DNA of 64,000 nt, taken from NCBI RefSeq assembly GCF_012999535.1, contig NZ_JABBWV010000001.1:62001-126000 (forward strand). Direction: 5' to 3'. Shown in pieces: positions 59,396-64,000 of the stretch. A program made the position numbers and the translations under genes. The stretch comes from Microbispora sp. H11081. Its GTDB lineage: Bacteria > Actinomycetota > Actinomycetes > Streptosporangiales > Streptosporangiaceae. Under the pieces are notes generated by a model. That model was not told the origin of the DNA. It searched no databases and saw only the letters and a list, made by a program, of their open reading frames with translations. The first letter of the stretch is position 1. The number at the start of each line of letters is the position of its first letter.

Positions 59396-61018
59396 ATGAC
59401 TCTGGTCGAGACCGAGACGTCAGTCGATTTCGACGGCGAGAACCTGGACATCGCGACAGTACGGCGCGTCGCGGAGAACCAGGTGCCGTGCGGCGTGGCG
59501 CCCTCCGCGCTGGCCAAGGCCGCGGCCAACAGGCGGCAGTTCGAGGAGATCATCCGGCAGGGCATCCCCGTGTACGGGGTGACCACCGGATACGGCGAGA
59601 TGATCTACATGCTCGTGGACACCTCCAAGGAGGTGGAGCTGCAGACCAACCTGGTCCGCAGCCACAGCGCGGGGGTCGGCCCGACCTTCGCGGAGGACGA
59701 GGCGCGGGCGATCGTCGCGGCCCGGCTCAACGCGCTCGCCAAGGGCTACTCCGCGGTCCGGCCCGAGCTGCTGGAGCGGCTCGCGCTGTACCTGAACCTG
59801 GGGATCACCCCGGCCATCCCCGAGATCGGCTCGCTGGGCGCGAGCGGCGACCTGGCCCCGCTGGCGCACATCGCCTCCACGATCATCGGTGAGGGCTACG
59901 TGCTGCGCGACGGCCGCAGGGTCGAGACCGGCCCGATCCTGCGCGAGTTCGGCATCGAGCCGCTGAAGCTGCGCTTCAAGGAGGGGCTCGCTCTGATCAA
60001 CGGCACCTCGGCGATGACCGGGGTCGGCTCCCTGCTGGTCAGCAGGGCGCTGGACCAGGTGCGGCAGGCCGAGATCGTCACCGCGCTGATCTGCGAGGTC
60101 CTGCAGAGCTCCACCAGTCCCTTCCTCGCGGACGGGCACGACGTGGCCCGTCCCCACCGGGGGCAGATCGACGCCGCCGCCAACATGCGGGCCCTGCTCG
60201 CCGGCAGCCGCCTCGCGGTGGAGCACGGCGACCTGCGGCGGGCGCTCAAGGACGGCGCGGAGGCGGCGGGCGACGGCGAAGGCGCGGGCGTCCACCGCAC
60301 CGAGGTCTACCTGCAGAAGGCGTACACGCTGCGGGCGATCCCGCAGGTCGTCGGCGCCGTGCGGGACGCGGTCTACCACGCGTCGTCCACGCTGGAGATC
60401 GAGCTGAACTCCTCCAACGACAACCCGCTGGTCTTCGAGGGCAAGGAGGTGTTCCACGGGGCGAACTTCCACGGCCAGCCGGTCGCCTTCGTGATGGACT
60501 ACCTCACCATCGCCCTCACCCAGCTCGGGGTCTTCTCCGAGCGCCGCACCAACCGGCTGCTGAACCGGCACCTCAGCAACGGCCTTCCCGAGTTCCTCGT
60601 CGCCGGGGACCCCGGCCTCAACAGCGGCTTCGCCGGCGCGCAGTACCCCGCCACCGCGCTGGTCGCCGAGAACCGGACGATCGGCCCGGCCAGCATCCAG
60701 AGCGTCCCGTCGAACGGCGACAACCAGGACGTCGTCAGCATGGGCCTCATCGCCACGCGCAACGCCCGCAGGGTGCTGGAGAACAACCACAAGATCCTCG
60801 CGGTGGAGTACCTGGCCGCGGCCCAGGCGGTGGACCTGTCCGGCAGGTACGACGGGCTCAGCCCGGCGGGCAAGGCGGCGTACGAGATGGTGCGCTCGCT
60901 GGTGCCGACCCTCGACAGGGACCGCTACATGGCCGACGACATCGAGCTGGTCGCCGCCGCGCTGTCCCGGGGCGAGCTGGTGAACGCGGTCGGCCGCGCC
61001 GACCTCGAACTGCGCTGA
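59396..61018 (+). CDS. MIO-type tyrosine aminomutase or ammonia-lyase (SgcC4-like)
   Basis: The 540-residue member of the aromatic amino-acid lyase/aminomutase family has the Ala149-Ser150-Gly151 triad that cyclises to the MIO cofactor (GSLGASGDLAPL), the catalytic Tyr60 loop (VYGVTTGYGEMIYM) and ENRTIGPAS/PSNGDNQD near the active site. His90 (VRSHSAGVG) corresponds to the His that marks tyrosine rather than phenylalanine specificity. From memory, the sequence is much closer to enediyne tyrosine 2,3-aminomutases such as SgcC4 than to histidine ammonia-lyases. The product would be beta-tyrosine or 4-coumarate. A 15-residue Gly/Ala/Asp insertion lies near 285-297. Confidence 0.85.
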   Translation: MTLVETETSVDFDGENLDIATVRRVAENQVPCGVAPSALAKAAANRRQFEEIIRQGIPVYGVTTGYGEMIYMLVDTSKEVELQTNLVRSHSAGVGPTFAEDEARAIVAARLNALAKGYSAVRPELLERLALYLNLGITPAIPEIGSLGASGDLAPLAHIASTIIGEGYVLRDGRRVETGPILREFGIEPLKLRFKEGLALINGTSAMTGVGSLLVSRALDQVRQAEIVTALICEVLQSSTSPFLADGHDVARPHRGQIDAAANMRALLAGSRLAVEHGDLRRALKDGAEAAGDGEGAGVHRTEVYLQKAYTLRAIPQVVGAVRDAVYHASSTLEIELNSSNDNPLVFEGKEVFHGANFHGQPVAFVMDYLTIALTQLGVFSERRTNRLLNRHLSNGLPEFLVAGDPGLNSGFAGAQYPATALVAENRTIGPASIQSVPSNGDNQDVVSMGLIATRNARRVLENNHKILAVEYLAAAQAVDLSGRYDGLSPAGKAAYEMVRSLVPTLDRDRYMADDIELVAAALSRGELVNAVGRADLELR

Positions 61019-61053
61019 GCGACCGGCGGGACCGGTCTGGACCGAGAACAGGC

Positions 61054-61088
61054 GAAAGCCCGGGGCGGGACTCCCGCCCCGGGCTTTC
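61054..61088. terminator. Bidirectional hairpin terminator
   Basis: A perfect 16-bp stem (GAAAGCCCGGGGCGGG and its complement, loop ACT) lies between the convergent MIO-enzyme and hydroxylase genes. Short T runs at either edge allow action in both directions. Confidence 0.8.
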
Positions 61089-61152
61089 CCGTGTCCACAG
61101 CGCATCCCAGGACCCGCCGCCTGAACCCGCGCGTGTCCCCGGGAACGGCGAA

Positions 61153-61231
61153 CGCGCCGGACCTCGGGGGAGGTCCGGCGCGCCGGTGGTCGTGGTGCGG
61201 GCCATGGCCGCGTCCGGGGCGGCCGTGGCCG
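61153..61231. terminator. Two further GC hairpins between convergent genes
   Basis: A 13-bp stem with loop GGGG (61153-61182) and a second GC hairpin with GGGGCGGCC-GT-GGCCGCCCC (about 61212-61231) follow the bidirectional terminator. Neither has a T run. They may reinforce separation of the convergent transcripts. Confidence 0.5.
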
Positions 61232-61243
61232 CCCCGCACGGGC

Positions 61244-62830
61244 TCAGAGGTCGAACAGGCTCTTCTTCGTCTGCCGCAGCTCGGCGAACGAGGACAGGTC
61301 GGGGACCGTCCAGCCGTCCAGGTCGTACTCGTTCAGGCACTCGTCGACGAACGCCTTGTAGCCGTCGACCTGGCCGTTGGCGATCTGCGCCGACAGCAGC
61401 TCCACCCGCGTGTTCTCGTGGTTGCCGGCGTAGTTGCGCTCGTACAGCTCGTGCCGCCCGCCGAACTCGGTGCCGACGGCGTCCCACAGCAGCTTCATCA
61501 CCTTGATGCGCTCGACCGAGTCGATGCCGTCCGAGCCGCGCAGGTACTTGTCCAGGTACGGCCGGACGTCGGGGTTGTGGAAGTCCTCGGCGCTCGAGTT
61601 GACGTAGATGAGGCCGCTCGCGATGTCCTGCTGGACGATCTCCTTGACCCGGGGGTAGCCGATCTGCATGAACCACCGGTAGGCCAGGCCGTACGCCGGG
61701 TTGGGCAGGACGGCGCCGTTCACCCACGGGACGGGGTTGCGCGCGGCGGCGTCCGACAGGCCCCAGAACAGGTTGCGCCAGGCCAGCACCTCGCCGATGC
61801 GGCTCTGCACGCCCCGGAAGTCCTTGGTCCCGGTGATCTCCACGGCCTTCGCCAGCAGGCCGGCGATGAACTCCAGCTTCACCGCGAGCCGGGTGCACCC
61901 GTGGAAGGTGAAGCGCTCGGGGAAGCCGGACCGGCCGGTGAAGAGCTGGACCTTCCCCAGGTGCCCGTAGATGAAGACGTTCTCCCAGGGGATGAGCACC
62001 TTGTCCAGCACGAGGATCGTGTCGTTCTCGTCCAGCCGGGAGGACAGCGGGTAGTCGAACGGGCTGCCCATCACGGCGGCCTGGGCCGAGTAGGACGGGC
62101 GGCAGATCAGCTTGAGGCCCGGCGCGCCCATCGGCACGGTCGCGACCAGGGCGAACTTCTTGTCCTTGATCGGCAGGCCGTAGTGGGCGATGAAGTTGTA
62201 GTGGGTCAGGGCCGAGCCGGTCGCCACGACCTTGGCGCCGCTCACGACCAGGCCCGCGTCGGTCTCCTTCTCGACGTGCACGAAGACGTCGGCGACCTCG
62301 TCCGGCGGCCGGTTGCGGTCGACCGGCGGGTGCACGATCGCGTGGTTCCAGAAGAGGACCTTCTCCTGCGACTCGCGGTACCACCGCCGGGCGTTGTCGG
62401 AGAAGGGCTCGTAGAACTCCGCGTTCGCGCCGAGCGTGCCGAGGAACGCCCCCTTGTAGTCGGGGCTGCGCCCCATCCACCCGTAGCTCATCCGGGACCA
62501 GGCCGCGATCGCCCGCTGGTCGGCCACCAGGTCGTCGACGCCGCGCGGGGTGGTGAAGAAGCTGTGGGTGTAGCCGTCGCTGCCGGTGTCGGTCGGCACG
62601 ACGAGGTCGCCCCGCCGGTCCGGGTCGTGCAGGGCGTCGTAGAGCCGCGCCGTCATCCGGATCGGGTTGTGGAACGCGGGATGCCTGGTGACGTCCGCGA
62701 CCCGCTCGCCGTACAGGTAGATCTCGCGGTCGTCACGCAGGCTCTCGACGTACTCGTCGCCGGTCAGGGGACGCGTCCGCCGCGGCGGTGCGTGCTCCCC
62801 GGTGATCGGCGCGTCGTGGAGGTCTGTCAT
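61244..62830 (-). CDS. HpaB/SgcC-type FADH2-dependent aromatic hydroxylase
   Basis: A 528-residue group D flavin monooxygenase of the 4-hydroxyphenylacetate 3-hydroxylase family. [16 protein letters not shown] starts the N-terminal domain, followed by TYGWMG-like [59 protein letters not shown] and [19 protein letters not shown], all typical. It introduces a meta hydroxyl on a phenol with FADH2 from a separate reductase. Remembered similarity to SgcC, which hydroxylates carrier-bound beta-tyrosine, fits the neighbouring SgcC4-like gene. No flavin reductase is seen in the window. GGAAGGGA precedes the ATG. Confidence 0.92.
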   Translation of the reverse strand: MTDLHDAPITGEHAPPRRTRPLTGDEYVESLRDDREIYLYGERVADVTRHPAFHNPIRMTARLYDALHDPDRRGDLVVPTDTGSDGYTHSFFTTPRGVDDLVADQRAIAAWSRMSYGWMGRSPDYKGAFLGTLGANAEFYEPFSDNARRWYRESQEKVLFWNHAIVHPPVDRNRPPDEVADVFVHVEKETDAGLVVSGAKVVATGSALTHYNFIAHYGLPIKDKKFALVATVPMGAPGLKLICRPSYSAQAAVMGSPFDYPLSSRLDENDTILVLDKVLIPWENVFIYGHLGKVQLFTGRSGFPERFTFHGCTRLAVKLEFIAGLLAKAVEITGTKDFRGVQSRIGEVLAWRNLFWGLSDAAARNPVPWVNGAVLPNPAYGLAYRWFMQIGYPRVKEIVQQDIASGLIYVNSSAEDFHNPDVRPYLDKYLRGSDGIDSVERIKVMKLLWDAVGTEFGGRHELYERNYAGNHENTRVELLSAQIANGQVDGYKAFVDECLNEYDLDGWTVPDLSSFAELRQTKKSLFDL

Positions 62831-62867
62831 CGCCAGCTGTCCCTTCCTTCTCGGTCGTCCGGGGCTC

Positions 62868-64000
62868 TCACCCGTGGTCCGCGACGCCGAACCGGGCCCG
62901 GGCCAGTTCGCGCTTGGCGATGGTGGCGAGGAAGGTCGAGACGCCGGCGTGCGTGACGAACATCGACATGTCCCGCCAGACCCGCTCGATGCGCTCGCCC
63001 CGCTTCACGGCGCTCGACCCGGCGGTGGGGAACAGGTAGCGCTCGACCGCGCGCCAGCACAGCGACACCACCTCGGAGCAGATCGCGGCCAGGCGCAGCT
63101 CGTGCTCGTGGGTGATCGCCGCCGGGCCCCGGGCGCAGGCCTCGCGCCACTGCCGCACCGCGTCCATGGTCGCGGCCTCGGCGGTGGCGATCAGGCCGGC
63201 GGCCTTGCCGTACCTGAGCTGGAAGTCCGGGTCCTCGGAACGCACCACGATGGGCGGGAACGGGGTGGTGCGGGTGCGCATCAGGTCCTCGTACGCGTCG
63301 AGCGCGCCCTTGGCCATGCCGACGGCGAGCACCGCGTCCTCCATGACCATGAAGCTGAGCTGGCCGCCGCCGTACTCGGGGTTGCCGTGCAGGGCGCGCC
63401 CGGGCGAGCCCTGGCTGACGTCGATCTGGCTCATGTGGGTCTTGATCGTGTAGCGGTCGGGAACGCGGCCGCCGGTGATGCGGATGCTGTGGGAGCCGCT
63501 CCCCTTGAGGCCCAGCGCGTGACCCCAGTCGTCGAGGCGGGTCCACTGGTCGCGCGGCGCGATGAACATCATGGGCTCGGGCTCGCCGCCGTCCTCCGGG
63601 GTGACCATCGCGTGGCCCATGAAGTGCGTGGCGTACGGCGAGCCGGAGCAGTAGCCCCAGGTGCCGTCGATGACCCAGTCGCCGTCCTCGGTGCGCTCGG
63701 CCGTGCCGCCGGGCACGACGGTCGCCGGGCAGATGAACTCGCCGGAGGCGAAGATCTCGTCCTGCACCTCGCGGGGGAACACAGTGGCGGCGGGGAGCGC
63801 GTGCGCGGCGCCCAGGCAGAACATCCAGCCGGTCGACGGGCAGCCCCGGGTCAGGGCGATGGCGACCCGCATGAACGTGTCGATGCCGAACTCGTAGCCG
63901 CCGTACCGGCGGGGCACCAGGATGCGGTAGAACCCGGCCTTCCGGAACTCCTCGTGGACGTCCTCCCCGTAGTACGTGCGCTGCTCGGTCTCCGCCTGGA
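62868..64000 (-). CDS. Acyl-CoA-dehydrogenase-fold flavin monooxygenase, 3' part
   Basis: The gene enters from the right edge (codons run from 63998 down); 376 residues are visible. [24 protein letters not shown], the [14 protein letters not shown] core, [13 protein letters not shown] and the C-terminal [19 protein letters not shown] belong to the HsaA/HpaA-like group D hydroxylases that use the acyl-CoA dehydrogenase fold, rather than true dehydrogenases. It lies 37 bp upstream of the HpaB-like gene and is surely cotranscribed. Two related two-component hydroxylases side by side suggest successive oxidations. The N-terminus is missing. Confidence 0.85.
   Translation of the reverse strand, partial: QAETEQRTYYGEDVHEEFRKAGFYRILVPRRYGGYEFGIDTFMRVAIALTRGCPSTGWMFCLGAAHALPAATVFPREVQDEIFASGEFICPATVVPGGTAERTEDGDWVIDGTWGYCSGSPYATHFMGHAMVTPEDGGEPEPMMFIAPRDQWTRLDDWGHALGLKGSGSHSIRITGGRVPDRYTIKTHMSQIDVSQGSPGRALHGNPEYGGGQLSFMVMEDAVLAVGMAKGALDAYEDLMRTRTTPFPPIVVRSEDPDFQLRYGKAAGLIATAEAATMDAVRQWREACARGPAAITHEHELRLAAICSEVVSLCWRAVERYLFPTAGSSAVKRGERIERVWRDMSMFVTHAGVSTFLATIAKRELARARFGVADHG

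Overview
The window is very GC-rich with tightly packed genes, frequent GTG starts and 4-bp start/stop overlaps. It carries the actinobacterial order rimP-nusA-ylxR-infB-DUF503-rbfA-DHH-truB-ribF-rpsO-pnp-M16-dapB. Together with the SARP/AfsR-type regulator, MIO-type aromatic amino-acid enzyme and cellulose-binding secreted protein, this points to a mycelial actinomycete, most likely Streptosporangiales-like. The taxon is inferred, not proven.

Layout. 0-8.2 kb: 3' end of cutC, a thioredoxin-reductase-like/methyltransferase fusion, a DUF6986 aldolase-like gene, a NYN-domain protein, ferredoxin-NADP reductase and proS. 8.2-8.5 kb: a symmetric palindromic repeat element. 8.5-9.5 kb: a ferritin-like/lipoprotein pair. 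9.7-23.9 kb: the conserved ribosome-maturation, translation-initiation and RNA-turnover operon(s), ending in dapB. 24-40.4 kb: an accessory stretch of small units (menA, GNAT, CGNR, divergent MocR/EamA, an orphan di-iron protein, LysR/DHDPS-like, MarR/MFS, a ClpX-zinc-finger/HTH protein with its own double palindrome, a CBM2-FN3 secreted protein, two DJ-1/PfpI proteins, a coiled-coil protein, a tandem GntR protein, RadC and GntR-UTRA). 40.7-44 kb: dapA, RNase J and a DUF402 protein. 44-49.3 kb: a SARP/NB-ARC/TPR regulator with an MFS exporter, flanked by two more copies of the repeat element. 49.3-55 kb: a complete oxidative hexuronate pathway. 55.3-64 kb: aromatic-chemistry genes (TetR, FAD monooxygenase, SnoaL-like, IclR, MIO enzyme, HpaB/SgcC-like hydroxylase, acyl-CoA-dehydrogenase-fold monooxygenase) running off the right edge.

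How genes work together. Udh, GlucD, KdgD and an aldehyde dehydrogenase would take D-glucuronate or D-galacturonate to 2-oxoglutarate. The two divergent arms share an intergenic region with a GTCCA-N6-TGGAC palindrome. DapB and dapA serve lysine/diaminopimelate synthesis but are separated by about 17 kb of accessory genes. At the right edge, the tyrosine-type MIO enzyme and the SgcC-like hydroxylase resemble the beta-tyrosine branch of enediyne pathways, suggesting the border of a specialised-metabolite or aromatic-acid cluster.

The most unusual structure is a repeat family at 8230-8467, 44020-44153 and 48988-49276. GTGATC-type units recur every 52-54 bp, about five helical turns. In the two complete copies they are arranged as mirror images around a TGCAATTGCA centre with nearly identical geometry. 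At two of the loci the element also supplies the stop codons of neighbouring genes.
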